Source: Biscogniauxia marginata (taxonomy: Eukaryota; Ascomycota; Sordariomycetes; Xylariales; Xylariaceae). Taken from it: a stretch of 64,000 nucleotides of DNA. Location: assembly GCA_022695795.1 (NCBI GenBank), contig MU404073.1, positions 434,001 to 498,000 on the forward strand. Direction: 5' to 3'. Position numbers and translations under genes: made by a program. The notes under the pieces are model-generated. The model saw nothing but the letters and a program-made list of their open reading frames with translations, did no database searches and was not told the DNA's origin. Shown piece by piece: positions 1-12,203 of this stretch (the stretch's first letter is position 1; each line of letters begins with the position of its first letter).

Positions 1-279
1 GACATCACGGTCGAGACCGAGATCCCTGTTGCCAAGATCAGCCCGACGCCCCGCAAGGAGGGCCGCCAGCTCCTCAGCAAGAGCCTAAATAAGATCTCCT
101 GGGAGCCCAGTGAGGGCAAGCGCCTCGCCACGGGCGGCATCGACGCCGTCGTCAGCGTCTTCGAGGTCGGCCCCGACCTCGGCGGCAAGGAGACCGTCAG
201 GAGCGAGGAGTGGACCAACGTCAAGAAGCTCGTCGCGAGGCTCGAGGCCGTCGGGGCGGGCGCCGTGGGCTTGGCGTAG
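1..279 (+). CDS. C-terminal end of a WD40 protein, probably cytoplasmic dynein intermediate chain
   Basis: An open frame runs in from the left edge and stops at TAG 277-279, giving the last 92 residues. The segment LNKISWEPSEGKRLATGG followed by VVSVFEV has the form of a terminal WD40 blade, and the tail with EEWTNVKKLV resembles the C-terminus of dynein intermediate chains, where the last blade is followed by an EW-containing helix. Dynein intermediate chain is the cargo- and dynactin-binding subunit of the microtubule motor. The assignment rests on recalled family pattern over a short piece; another WD40 protein is possible. GC-rich third positions are typical of a well-expressed fungal gene. 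It converges with NUP159. Confidence 0.5.
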   Translation, partial: DITVETEIPVAKISPTPRKEGRQLLSKSLNKISWEPSEGKRLATGGIDAVVSVFEVGPDLGGKETVRSEEWTNVKKLVARLEAVGAGAVGLA

Positions 280-1176
280 GTAGAAAAGTCTGCAGCATCT
301 TAACTTACAGAGAGGTTCTTTTAGCTTTCAACCCATATTTGCTCTGTCCTCATGATGTGTCTTTTGGTGTGAATGAGTGATGTGCGTGAGGTGCTTTATT
401 TCTGTTTTGGTTTGAGATGCGAAATGTTGTCGATTGTTTGGGGGGGGAAGGGAGGCTCAGCCGAAGTGGTGTACCTTTATTCTGCATTTATACCCATTAT
501 CATACATATTTAAAAATAAGAGTAAAGCAACCTCTCCCTCACTGGATTGCGTACGTGAATTAGGGAGGGGGGATTGATAGAAATGGGGAGTAAGAGTAGT
601 TTGGAGTCGAGTTGTTAGGGGCGAATTAGTGATGGCAGGAGATGAAAGGGGGGAGGGAATTAGATATCTAGAACAGAATAAGGTAGGGCAGAGTACAGTA
701 TACTAGAACTAATAGTATCGCATTGGCAGCTTACCCCTTCCTACATGCTTACTTACCCCCTATAAGTAGAGATGTGCCACTTAAAATCCGATACATCTGG
801 CTGGATAAATATTAATCACAACCTATCCAAAACGACGTGTTGTTTACAGGTTGGATGGTGATAGATAGTACGAGAAAAGCATATTCTTGACACTCTACTT
901 GGGTGCTGTATCTAAGGGAAAGGGGGCAAAGGGGGAAAGAGCCAAAAAAGAAATCGTTGCAAACGCTCTATTCTCAATTGATCGTTGGTTTTACATGATT
1001 ACTATCTGCGTACTCGTAACACTAATATCCGCCCCTATCATCAACAGCCCGCGTGCCTGTCTGTCTGTCCGCCTGTCCATCTCCGCTGTTTCTCACATAC
1101 TGGGTAAAAGGTAATTCTCCCATTTCCGCCCGTCAAGCCTATCCAGTCATTTCCTTTTGGCTTCCAATTTGTTTCT
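280..1176. other. Convergent intergenic spacer (3' ends)
   Basis: About 0.9 kb between the stop of the WD40 gene and the stop of NUP159 on the other strand. It is T- and AT-richer than the flanking exons, with TTTATTTCTGTTTTGG-type and AATAAATATTAA-type stretches that could serve as 3' processing signals for both genes. The short open frames here begin in low-complexity sequence and show no protein-like composition. I see no RNA gene. Confidence 0.6.
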
Positions 1177-4100
1177 TTACTCAATATCGTCTACCCCCCA
1201 GACGCTCACTCCCTTTTTCTCCAGACTACTCTTAAGATTGCCAAGAACGGCCGCTCTTCGCTCCCGCTTTTCCTTTACAGCTTTCCTTTCGGCATCCCCA
1301 AATCCACTCAGCTTCTTGCGCGGTGGCGTCCGGAACATGCCCCCGCTATTACTTGTAACAGATGCTGAGAGTGAATGTCGAATGACGCTTCCGCGTTGCG
1401 GCGTGCTGGCATCGCGAATCGACCGCTCGGGCGAGAATATCATCGACGACCTCTTAGCGTTGGGCGTAGCAAACGGGGAGCCCTCGCGGCTTCCTGTTGG
1501 GCCCACCGAGCCGAGACGTAGCTTGCGCATCTGGTTCTCGAGGACATCAATATCGCCACTGCGTTTCTCGACCATACTAGTCATCTTCGTGATAGTGCGC
1601 ACAACTGCCTCGATGGTAGGCGTAGGCCCACCTTTACCGTTGGCGTTACTAGCAGAGACTATTCTAGCCTTGAGTAAGGTGAGATTCTCTTCCGTCTCAG
1701 CCAAGAGTTTCATAAACTTGGCGAGCTCACGCCGAAGATCACTCTGCTGAGCTGCTTGCTCTGAGCTCAGAGGCAAGCCTCGATTGGCAACTGCCTGTTC
1801 TGGATCAAACCGCGCCGCAATGATCTTCTTGAGATCAGCTTGCTTATTGCGGTCACGGACAACCTCGCGCTGTAAATCTTGAATCTGTGCTAGCTTTTCC
1901 TCTACATCGATAATTCTTGCCTCGTCCAAAGCTTCTCCAAGGTCTTGATCGATTATGTCAGTCAAACCCTCAACTTCAGCCAAGGTCCAGTCCTCAGATG
2001 AGTTCAGATCTTGCCTCGTACGATGGTCAGGGCGTAACTGCTTATGGCCCTTGATAAATCCAGCTAAAGACCGGGCATTAAGACCGAGGGTATCTATCAT
2101 GGAGTTTATGTCACGGTAGACAGCTTCTACCTGTGCTGGCACACTGTCTCCAGCTGGTGGTGCCACACCTGAGTGAGCGATGAACTCATCCAGGTCTAAT
2201 GTGGGCTCAACATCGGTCTTCAGAAGCTGTTGCACCGCATCGTCCTCTTCATCTATGAGAAGCTGAGTTTCCTCGGCTTCCTTCTTTGCCTTCGCTTTTC
2301 GCTGTTGCTCGATGATAGCGTCCTCGATGAAGGTATCCTTACCGACTATCGAGGCTCCTAATCGAGATTGTGGTTTCCTAGACGCACCAAGAATCTGTGA
2401 AGCCATACCAGGGGCGCTGAACGACCGCGACTGCTCATTACCCATCATCCTTGCCGGTAGTGCACCACGTACGGGACTTGGTGAACGCGGACTGACGGGA
2501 TTCGGCTGAGGAAAGTGTGGGACATTGCGTCCCAACTCGCCGAAAACGTTCCTGCGATCTTGGTCTGGACGAGATATTGTCGAGTAACTACCCGCCAAAC
2601 CGTCAAACGAGCTCTGTGGGGTAAACCCAGGGGTTTTGTTAGCACCGATTGTAGATGGGCTGAGCTCTTTGGCAACGTCGACGCCGCTACCTTCGCTAGC
2701 AGCCTCGGTTCCCTCTTCCTCCTCAGACAAATCATCATCATCACTATCAGATAAGACAGGGAGGGGGTTTGTTGGAAACTTGAACCCAGGTCCAGCTACA
2801 GTAGAAACCGGCTTAGCAATAGGTAAAGCTGGCACCTTATTTTCATATACTTTCGACTGCTTCACAGGATCGGGCGGTAAAGGTGCATCGCTGGGAAGCT
2901 TAGTCCGGGAAGCGGCACCAGCGCCGGGTAATGGAGGGAGTTCAGTAGCATATGCCTTCTTTTTTTTAACTGGATCGGGTGGTAGAGGTACGCCATCATC
3001 GGGTTTAGATTTACTAGCAGTGCCAGGTAGCGGAGGTAGTGGGGCGTTGTAGGCCTTCTTATTCTTCACGGGATCCGGTGGTAGAGGTGCCTCGCTGGCA
3101 GCCGCCAGAGGAGCCCTGGTGGGTGGTTCGCTCTCCATCTTCGTTTTTGATGGAAGAAAGTCAGACGGAAATGATGGAGCCTCGGTCTTTGGGGGCGTTA
3201 TCTTAACGTCTACGGTATCTGCAGTAGTCGCGGATGAGGATGATGAATCGCCAAATGGGTAAGTAGCCTTACTGGTAGATTCTGGAGGCAAGGGTACATC
3301 CGCAATAGTCTCGGCTGGCCTAGGAGTTTCTGGCTCTGTCTTAATCTGGGGAGCTTCAGCCTTTGGTGTCTGGGAAGTGGAAGATCCGAATAAGCCTCCA
3401 GGACTCTTTTGCGGAAAGCTAAAGATCCCACCACTCTTCGGAGCCGGTGTCGTTTCGGTCAAGAACTTAGATGGCGTGGGAGTTGTTGTGGGGGTGGTAG
3501 ATTCTATATTGGAAGTTGGCGCTGGTTGCCCGAAGATACTGTGCGCTGCACTCTGAGATGTCGAGGTCCCCGGCTTCGTTAATTCGTTCATCGTAGAGGT
3601 AAAACTCGTACCGAACATTGACTTATCGCCGGCTGAGGATTTGAGGTCAATCTTCGCCTCGTCTTCATCTTTCGCGTTCGGACCTCGTTGGAAACTAGAT
3701 GTCAACTTGAATGGTTGCGACCCGAAAGGATTTCCAGTACCTATTGCTGGCCTAGAGCTCGGAGGTGGGAATGAAGTATTCGAATCTGTTTCCATAGACA
3801 CCTCGGGGGCGTCTGACTTCGTAGAGGTGAATATGCTTGATCCAGTCGCATTGGTGTCAGCTCCAAGAGATGCAAACCCTCCTTTACTCGCGAAACCGGC
3901 AAATCCACTACTAGATGTCGCATTATTTGATGAAGCTCCAAAAAGACCACTCGGCCCAGCTGGGCTCTTAGCAAAGCCGGATTGACCAAAAGCTGGAGTA
4001 GTCGATGCGGCAGACCCAGACGCCCAGGGTGAAGCCCTCGTGCCCAATCCCGCAGGTTGTCCAAATGCAGGCGCCGGTGCCTTCTCACTAGTCGTACCGA

Positions 4101-5777
4101 AACTTGGCGCCCCGAAGGCTGGCGTACCCAATTTCGGCGCTGAGGCAGTAGCTCCAGTACCAAAACTACTAGATCCAAAGGCTGAACTTGCAGCACCGCT
4201 CGATGAAGATGGTTGAGCTCCCCACGGCGAACTTCTTGTGCCTAACGCCGACGGACCACCAAATGCTGGTGTTGGAGCAGTTGGGGCCCCAAAGGCTGAA
4301 GAGGAACTCGGCGCCCCGAAGGGGCTAGGTTGGGCTGGTTGAGATGCTATAGAGGGAGCAGAAGTTGTTGTGTTACCTTTTACTGCAGCGAGACCTGGAT
4401 ACGTGGTCCCTCCTCTGATCGACTCTGAATACACGACCCACCAGACTGACAAGACTCCTTGGTCATTCAGAACCCAGTAGCCAGGAAGAGGACCGGGGGA
4501 TTGGTCTAACTCGTCGGTAGGTATGGGTTTATAGACCTTGTCTTTGCTAGACAGGTCGAGGGCAGTCCCAATCGGGACTGGACTCTCCATACCATCGCCC
4601 ATAGGTAATGTGGCTCGTTTTGAATCATCAGCCAGCTCGATATTAGTGAAAACATTAGCGGGGCCGTCAGAAGACAGCGGTGTTTTTGATCGCGCGAGAA
4701 GACCAATATCAGGGACGGCGGTCGAAGAGAAGATGAGTAGATCTTGGAGATTAGGGGGGAAGTCCTTCAGCCGCGCAGCTGTGTGATGGGGGATCTTATC
4801 CGTGCCGAAGGGATCAACAGGATTGTTCAGCTTTTGATACTGGAAGTTCTGCCCCTGTCTAGTGATCAAGTGACATTTAGTCTGCGGCGAACCTTCCGAC
4901 GTAGAGACATGAAATACTAAGAAAACGTCGTTTTCAAGCCATACCACGGTCGAAACTAGATGATTGTTAGTGAGGGCAGATCGCGGCTTAGGTTAGAAGA
5001 CTTGCCGTAATAACTCGGGTTCAGGTCAGGAGGCCTTGGGATTTCAGCCCTGAGGTCGCCTTTAGGAGTCATTTGGTGCATAGCACCATCACCAAGTCCC
5101 GCAACGAGTTGTTTGCCCTTGGTACTCCAAGCAACGCAGCTGACTTGTTCTTTCAGTACTTGACCATTGAGTCCTGGTGTGAAGTTGCGTTCCTTCATAT
5201 TTGCCATCAAGAGTTTGCCTTCACTTGTGACAACAGCACAAAGCTCTCCATGATCCGGACCAGGATTCGGTACCAGCGCTCTCAAGGACTCGCCATTGGT
5301 AGGTATCTCGAAGGCTGTCTGGGTGGTGCCCTGTTGGAGAGCTTGGACATCATATACTGCTAGTCCTCCACCTTGCTCTGCGGATAATATCAAGTAGGAT
5401 TCGTCGGCGGTAAAGGCAAGTTGGCATATGCGTATAGGAAGGGGAAGCTCGAGCTGAGGTTGGAACGGCCGAACGTCATTGTCGCCATCCTTAGGGCCTT
5501 CGAACGCTTTCCGAACAGCTTCGGTTGAAGCAAGTACAACGCCGTCGGGGCAAGCGGCGGCAACGAGACCCTGTCGCGAAGCAATACTGAGGAGCGAGGC
5601 ATATGCAGGAGGAGGCGGAGACCATGGCGACGTTAGGCGTAGTTTAGCATCACCGGCCAACGACAGAAAACCAAGACCTTCAGTCTGAACTTCAGGCAAG
5701 TTAGGGCCCTGGGAAACCTGTCCATCTCCAGTCGCGGCGCTTCCGACATTGCTAAAGCTGAACGCCATTGCGCTCAT
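1177..5777 (-). CDS. NUP159: Nucleoporin Nup159 (FG nucleoporin, cytoplasmic filaments)
   Basis: Two exons, 5777-5006 and 4955-1177, give 1516 residues. Family knowledge: Nup159 (S. pombe Nup146) sits on the cytoplasmic face of the nuclear pore and its N-terminal propeller docks the DEAD-box helicase Dbp5 for mRNA export. Seen here: residues 1 to about 400 form the propeller-like region (ending around VSTVVWLENDVFLVFH), then a long FG/FGAP-rich domain, a proline-rich region with three PLPPDPVK repeats near residues 880-950, an acidic stretch (SDSDDDDLSEEEE), and a C-terminal coiled coil (about 1150-1400) with a basic tail. The intron 5005-4956 has a GC donor (GCAAGT), a CTAAC branch site and a TAG acceptor; only this splice restores the propeller frame. 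Start: ATG 5777 (MSAMAFSF) or ATG 5768 (MAFSF). Shares an 0.8 kb divergent promoter with PUP1. Confidence 0.9.
4956..5005 (-). other. GC-AG intron of NUP159
   Basis: 50 bases on the minus strand, donor GCAAGT, branch CTAAC ten bases before the acceptor ATCTAG. Without removing it the first exon runs into TAG at 4958-4956. With it, the codon G+TT gives Val, and the joined peptide reads PSYY-VSTVVWLEN, which fits the conserved propeller strand. No GT donor upstream gives the right phase. Confidence 0.85.
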
Positions 5778-6578
5778 AGGCAAGATACTGTGTAGGCTAC
5801 GGTAGAATGCTCATATAGAGCTCTATCGCTTCGGAAGACGGTCTTAGTTATCGAAGTAGTTGTCGAGGACGTCCGTGTTTCGATTTACTTCTGCTCGCGG
5901 ACGGCAGGTAGGCCGATTGCGTAGTGTTTCCTACTGCCCTTCTCGACGTATTGTTGTAGAGCAGAGGCGCATATCTCAGAAGTGACCCGCGAAGTAGAAA
6001 TATAGGAAAAGAGCTTGGGTGGTATAAAGAAAAGATAGGGAAAAAATTAGGTAGGTAGGCGGAATAATTCGCGTCGAGCTTGGATCCTTTCGTAGGTTTT
6101 TAGACGAGAAGGCTAGATAGAGAGGAAGGTAGGCGGGTAGCTGTAAAAATGTAGATCCAGTTTGGCGTACCCCTGCAACTTCGATTCGGTACCTCTAATC
6201 AGGTACCTCGTTGCAAGGTCTCCACCAATTAAAGGCCGAAGAAGACGGTACCGCAGCGGGGGTTCATTAACTGCCCTAGGTACATATGTAGCGCCCACAA
6301 GCACCGCGCACCTGGCGAGCTATCTAAGTATAGGTACATGTATTCATGTACCCGTCTTAAGCCTCAAGACCCGCCGCTGCAAGGCAGCTAGCTCCTAGTC
6401 GTCAGCTCTGGCAGAGACGCACACCTGCAAACACACGCATACCTCAATCCCATACCTCATCATCAGGTCGCCGTCTTTCCATTCCGCTCTTCGTGCTCCT
6501 CCGCTGCCCACAACACACCTGAGGTATCTAGACCTAAATATTAATCGCGACTCTGCCTCCATATAACGTCCTGCCAGC
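5778..6578. promoter_or_regulatory. Divergent promoter between NUP159 and PUP1
   Basis: About 0.8 kb between two start codons pointing away from each other, so it should hold both promoters. It contains runs such as GGAAAAAATTAGG, several GGTAC / TAGGTAC motifs (6180-6345) and a CACA/ACACACGC patch around 6419-6440. I could not recognise a proteasome control element or any other defined operator. Confidence 0.55.
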
Positions 6579-7463
6579 ATGCCTGGCTTCGACTTCTCCA
6601 ACTACAACCGCAATGCGGCTCTGCATGCACGAGGCGTTCCCTTGCCCAAGGCTACCAGCACAGGAACGACCATCGTTGGATGCATATATGACGGAGGCGT
6701 TGTGGTAAGCCAGCCCTCCCCCGTATATGCCATATTTTAGAGTATCATCATACTGACAGCAGTGCGACAGATCGCTGCCGATACGAGAGCTACGAGCGGG
6801 CCCATCGTTGCCGACAAGAACTGCGAGAAACTTCATTACATCTCGCCCCAGATCTGGTGTGCCGGCGCGGGCACTGCTGCTGATACCGAGTTTACCACCG
6901 CCCTGATCTCCTCCCAGCTCGAGCTACATTCTCTCTCCACCGGCCGGAAGCCCCGCGTTGTTACCTGTATGACACTCCTAAAGCAGCATCTGTTCCGCTA
7001 TCAAGGCCACATCGGAGCCTACCTAGTCGTGGCTGGTGTCGATCCTACCGGCACCCATCTGTTCACCGTCCATGCCCATGGCAGTACTGACAAGCTTCCC
7101 TATGTCACTATGGGCTCCGGGTCGCTTGCTGCCATGTCTGTATTCGAGTCGCAATGGAAGCCTTCCTGTACAAAAGAGGCTGCTATGGATCTTTGCTCTC
7201 AGGCCATCCAGGCCGGTATCTTTAACGACCTGGGATCTGGTTCCAATGTAGACTTGGCTGTCATCACGGCCGAAAAGACCACCTTGCATCGTGGCTTCGT
7301 GAAGCCTAACGAGCGCAGCCAGAAACTCAAGAACTACAAATTCAAGCGGGGAACAACGGCGGTACTAAACGAGAAGGTTATCACCAAAGATGAGATCGGA
7401 AAATACGTGAGCGTCCACGAGCTCGAATCGGGAGAGGCTGAGAAGATGGAGGTCGACTCGTGA
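6579..7463 (+). CDS. PUP1: 20S proteasome subunit beta-2 (trypsin-like)
   Basis: Exons 6579-6704 and 6771-7463 (intron 6705-6770, GTAAGC...GACAG) give 272 residues. The protein is the beta-2 catalytic subunit of the 20S proteasome core, cleaving after basic residues. Seen: propeptide of 29 residues ending in Gly29, then the N-terminal nucleophile Thr30 (TTIVG), with Asp46 (IAADTRAT) and Lys62 (DKNCEK) at the spacing of active-site Asp17 and Lys33, and Gly74 at the S1-pocket position 45 that marks trypsin-like beta-2. The C-terminal tail (TKDEI...MEVDS) resembles the arm that wraps around beta-3. Length fits the family. The intron falls just before the invariant IAADTR. Confidence 0.97.
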
Positions 7464-9729
7464 GGTATTGGGAAGGGGCAAGAACACCCAGATTCTATGT
7501 CAACGAGCTGTGTTATGATAATACGAGACGTTAGCACCTATTTGATACAGGCGAATCATGCTACTACCTACTTGTATGTTTCACGTCTTGAAAATAAACA
7601 TTCAACAACTATCTCGCCAGGTGTCTATAGACCATGCTGTAGTCGGCATTGAGCTAGCAATTGATCACTAAAGCCCGTCTTCTTACAAACCGGGCTGATC
7701 AAAACTCAAGCCTCGTGGTAGTAGGTTGCAACCACCCCTTTATTTTTGCGGTAGGAGAGCGAGAGAGTGCTCAACACGGCATTGTATAGTTTACCTAGGT
7801 AATATCCAACCTTTCCGTAGGGCGAGAGGTTGACCAACAGTACAATCGACATCAAGCAGGTACCTGCAAGCTGCTCATACCTCGAAAGTATGCCGAAAGT
7901 ATATAAGAATGAGCTACAACCTTAATGCCATTACGCGAACCTCGCACTAATAGCAGTTATTCTACGGCCTTAGTTTTGTGCCCCGCCAGCGCTCGATAAT
8001 CAGCACATAATGGGGCAGCTAGTCTTGGTCCTTGACGTCTATGGTTCAGTTCACTTGATAGATTCTTGATAGAGCCCGAAGACCCTGCAACCTGTACCAC
8101 GTGGCTCTCCAGAACAACACGAAGTAGACTAGTATTTAACAGAAACGTAAGATACAGCGTTGGTAAACGCTGAAAATTGACTCGATTTAACTTGAAGACC
8201 GAAGTACTTTGTGTCTGATATTACCGTGCCGGTTAACTGCTTTTCGTATATATCTGACAGGAGATACCAAATCTCTGTCATTCAGCGGTTATTCAGGTTT
8301 ACCTATCACGCCCTACGCTTATTTCATCTATAACTGCATGTAAACACAATACCTGCATAGGTAATGTATTTTAATCTGACATGACGCAGTGTATACATAC
8401 CCATGGCTAGAAATGAATCTCGGAGTTAAATCATGCTACTTTTCTTGCTAGAATTTCATTGATCTCGAATAATCTGCAGAAGACCCGTTGCCTTTTTTTT
8501 TCTTTACTACACACAGTACACGTAGCTGGTGACCCGGGCATGAAGGGTTTATAATTTTCTCAAATTTTGTTAGCCGCGGATATCTAATGAAACAAGTTGG
8601 ATATATACATCATTTGATAATTTCTAGCATACTGGTGCCACTTTACCTTTCCGCCTAATACGCTACTTAAAAAAACAAAAAAGAAACAAAAAGGTAACAG
8701 AAAGGAACAAAAAGGGGACGAAAAAAAGGGACGAACAGCAAACTTTGTCCAGGTGCGTAATTGTTACACAGGTAGGTTAAAGGTACCTTACATCTTTTTA
8801 CTTACCAACGTCACTTATCAGATCCCTGAGAGCACCGCCTTATTAGCGCAATGGCGCCGGAAATGGCCAGTGATTCGCTAACAAGCCATAGTTTAGCGGG
8901 CTTTACCTAGCTTCCCCAACTTCACCGATGGGGAGATGAATGCGGGGAAGACGGTTGCAACGGCGCAACGGCTAGAGAAGCTTACAGCTAAGTGCTCAGG
9001 AACTTTTTGGTCCATCGGAAAAGTATATGCAAGGCACCTGAAGTGTTAGAGATCTGTATGTGTGTACACATGGCCGACACTAGATGGGTTGGTTTATATT
9101 CTTTTCGATGCAAAGAAGAAGAAAAACCCCTCCGACATTCGCATATACACGTACAAATGATAAAGACGCAAGTAACGAATAAATACGGAATACCCAGGCG
9201 TTCGATTCGCCGCTTTTGGCCATGCATCATCGAGTGATGCGTGCCAAGGGGGGTGAAAGACTTGGATGGCGCTGATAGGCCCAGCAGGCGTCTGCTTAGC
9301 CAGGGTGTTGACCAGCTCTAGAACAATGGAAGGCCTAGCCGGGTCTGCCAGTTTACCTGCCCCCAGCTGGCCCGCAGCATTACCTGCGGTCCTGCAAGCA
9401 GCTCCTGCAGGGGAGTAGGTAGACCATTCACACATGTATGTATGTCAGATATGTATGTATGTAAATACATGTGTCTTCCTAGACGTACCTAGTTGATCAT
9501 CAAGGAACCTCCCTCCTGCTTTACACGGCCTAACCTCGCTTTTGGTTGTCAAACATGAAAGCCCGCCTATGCCGCTAGAGCTCATGCCTTATTGTGCGAT
9601 ACCACGATAATCTTCCCCCGGGTCAAAGCACTACGATTAGGTGTTCTCCATATATAGCAAAAGGCGAAGGGCAACAAAACACTGCTCCTCGCGAGACGCG
9701 AGCCGCGAGCCACGAACAGCAACAGCAAC
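7464..9729. other. Gene-free stretch, trehalase promoter at its right end
   Basis: 2.3 kb with no convincing coding sequence. It holds A-rich low-complexity sequence (8668-8735, repeats of AAAAAGG/GGGACGAAAA), CCTAGGTAATA near 7794, a GTAT microsatellite at about 9432-9464, and two AGGGG pentamers (9247-9251, 9409-9413) that match the stress-response element core known from fungal trehalose genes; such short matches occur by chance. Short open frames on both strands around 8990-9435 overlap each other and look random. Confidence 0.5.
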
Positions 9730-11920
9730 ATGGCAGTCCTCCGTGGAACTGTAGCAACATTGGCACTGGCCATGGTCTCGCCTGTCATCAGCCTTTACCA
9801 GAATGGCTCGACTTTCGTGCCTTGCGACTCGCCGATATACTGTCAAGGAGAGATCCTAAAGCAGATTGAACTGGCCCAACCCTTTTCCGATTCCAAGACG
9901 TTTGTAGATCTGTAAGTATTGATATGGAGACTGCCATGTCAATAATCTATGAGAGAACGGCAATCGCTGATGTGATGCCAGGCCGACTAAGGCACCCCTT
10001 GACGAGGTGATTGCCGCATTCGACAAGCTTGCTAAACCACTCAGCAACAACACCGAACTGAACAACTTTCTCTCAACCTACTTCGGTGAAGCCGGTTCTG
10101 AACTGGAAGCGGTACAAACCGATCAATTGAGGACGGACCCCGTCTTTCTAGACAAGATTGATGATACCGTCATCAAGCAATTTGTGCAAAACGTTATCAA
10201 TATCTGGCCGGACCTCACTCGGACCTACGTTGGTGCCACTAACTGTACTGGCTGTGTTGATAGCTTCATACCGATCAACCGAACGTTCGTAGTGGCCGGG
10301 GGCCGATTCAGAGAGCCTTACTATTGGGACTCCTTTTGGATCCTGGAAGGCCTGCTGCGGACCGGTGGCAGCTTCGTTGAGATTTCCAGGTCAGTAGAAA
10401 CAGAGACCATCCATTTATCTTCGTATGTTGATCCCTTTATAGAAATATCATTGAGAATTTCCTCGATTTCGTTGAGCAGTTCGGTTTTGTGCCCAATGGT
10501 GCTCGACTTTACTACTTGAACCGCTCTCAGCCACCGCTCCTAACTCAGATGGTCAAAACATATGTCGACTACACGAACGACACGGACATTCTAGGACGCG
10601 CCCTACCCCTTCTCATCAGAGAACATGCTTTCTGGATCAAAAACCGGACAGTTGTGATAAAAACTGGGGACAAAACTTACTCCTTAGCACAGTAAGTATC
10701 ACGTGACGATCGACCTATGATCCCAGGCTTACAAGAGTTATCCAAATAGCTATGGGGTCAGCAATACCGAGCCACGGCCAGAATCATACCGTGAGGATTA
10801 TGCCACGGCCAATAACAAGTCCTACTACGCAGAATCTGGGATAATATATCCGGAACGGAAGCCTTTGGATGATTCCGAGAAAGCTACACTATACGCAAAT
10901 CTCGCTTCAGGGGCCGAGTCCGGATGGGATTATAGCTCACGTTGGATTGCAAATCCGTCTGATGCAGCGAACGATGTCTATTTTCCACTACGTTCTCTCA
11001 ACACAGCCAACACTATCGGCGTGGACCTAAATTCGATTCTGTATGCGAATGAGATAACAATCGCAAACTATCTGAAATTCTGCGAGCATGGTGCCGCGGC
11101 TGCAGAATTTGAAGAAATGGCTAAGAATCGGTCTGTCGCCATGTATGAGTTAATGTGGAATGAGGACTACAGCGGCTATTTTGATTACAACCTTACATCC
11201 AACACGCAAAACCTCTACGTTCCACGAGATTCCGATGCCCCAGAAACACGGGAGACAGGTTATTCACAGGAACGCCAGCTGTATTTCCATCCCGCCCAAT
11301 TCTACCCTTTCTGGACGGGTGCCGCACCTCCACAGTTGAAGAATAACCCCCTGGCAGTGAACATCACATTCCAGCGCGTCGCAGATCTCCTTTTCGATAA
11401 GCCGGGCGCCATCGCTGCGACGAATTATATTACTGGTCAGCAATGGGACCAACCAAATGTTTGGCCACCATTGATGTACGTGTTAATGAAAGGCCTCCTC
11501 AACACTCCGCCAACGTTTGGCCAGGAGGATCCATCCTTCATCCAGACCCAAGCACTGGCTCTTCGCCTGGCGCAACGATATCTCGATAGCACATTCTGCA
11601 CATGGAGAGCGACAGGTGGCTCCACAGATGATCCTGGGAAAACGGGGATCATGTTCGAAAAGTACGCGGATGATTCAATTAATGCCGCCGGTGGCGGAGG
11701 CGAGTACGAGGTTGTCGAGGGCTTCGGTTGGACAAATGGGGTGCTGATCTGGGCCGTCGACACATTTGCTAACCAGTTGAAACGCCCCAATTGTGGGAAT
11801 CTGACAGCGGTGGATGTCGGCTCAGATGGAAAGAAGAGAGACGTGGTAGGTCGGAGGGCGGTCGAGTTACCAGCTCATGATGCGCGCTGGACTAAGAAAT
11901 TCGGAAGGAGAGGCATATGA
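9730..11920 (+). CDS. Secreted trehalase, glycoside hydrolase family 37
   Basis: Four exons, 9730-9911, 9982-10389, 10443-10691 and 10750-11920, encode 669 residues. The enzyme hydrolyses alpha,alpha-trehalose to glucose. Seen: a hydrophobic signal peptide (about residues 1-21, ending VISLYQ), trehalase signature 1 as GGRFREPYYWDSFW, signature 2 as QQWDQPNVWPP, a glycine-rich GGGGEYEV loop just after it in the catalytic barrel, and many N-glycosylation sequons. It lacks the long N-terminal regulatory/calcium-binding region of cytosolic neutral trehalases, so it is expected to act outside the cell or in the wall or vacuole. The tail (KKRDVVGRR...KKFGRRGI) is basic with dibasic sites. All three introns are 53-70 bases with canonical ends. 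Converges with the GNAT gene. Confidence 0.95.
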
Positions 11921-12203
11921 AGGATGATGAATATCTCGAAGATCAGAAGAGATACGATCTCTTCTGATGTTTACCCCCAGAATGTTGATAATTAGCCAAC
12001 GAACACACTTAGCTATATAGTAACGTTTCTCTATCCCTGTATGGGGTTCGAGCATGCGATTCTCGTCTCTTGATAGAGCTGATATACAATATGTGTTATT
12101 CTACCACTGCACATCCATTCCCAGCAGCGCCACATTAGGCAGCGCCCTCTATGGTGTATAATCCCGTCCTAGATCTCTACCATGAGTAGTTGCCTACGGG
12201 CCA

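Noticed and set aside
1157..3985. Plus-strand open frames of 65-197 codons opposite NUP159
   Set aside because: They lie antisense to a gene with clear domain content and reflect its codon bias.
8988..9435. Overlapping open frames on both strands upstream of trehalase
   Set aside because: No domain, no start context, mutually overlapping; probably chance.
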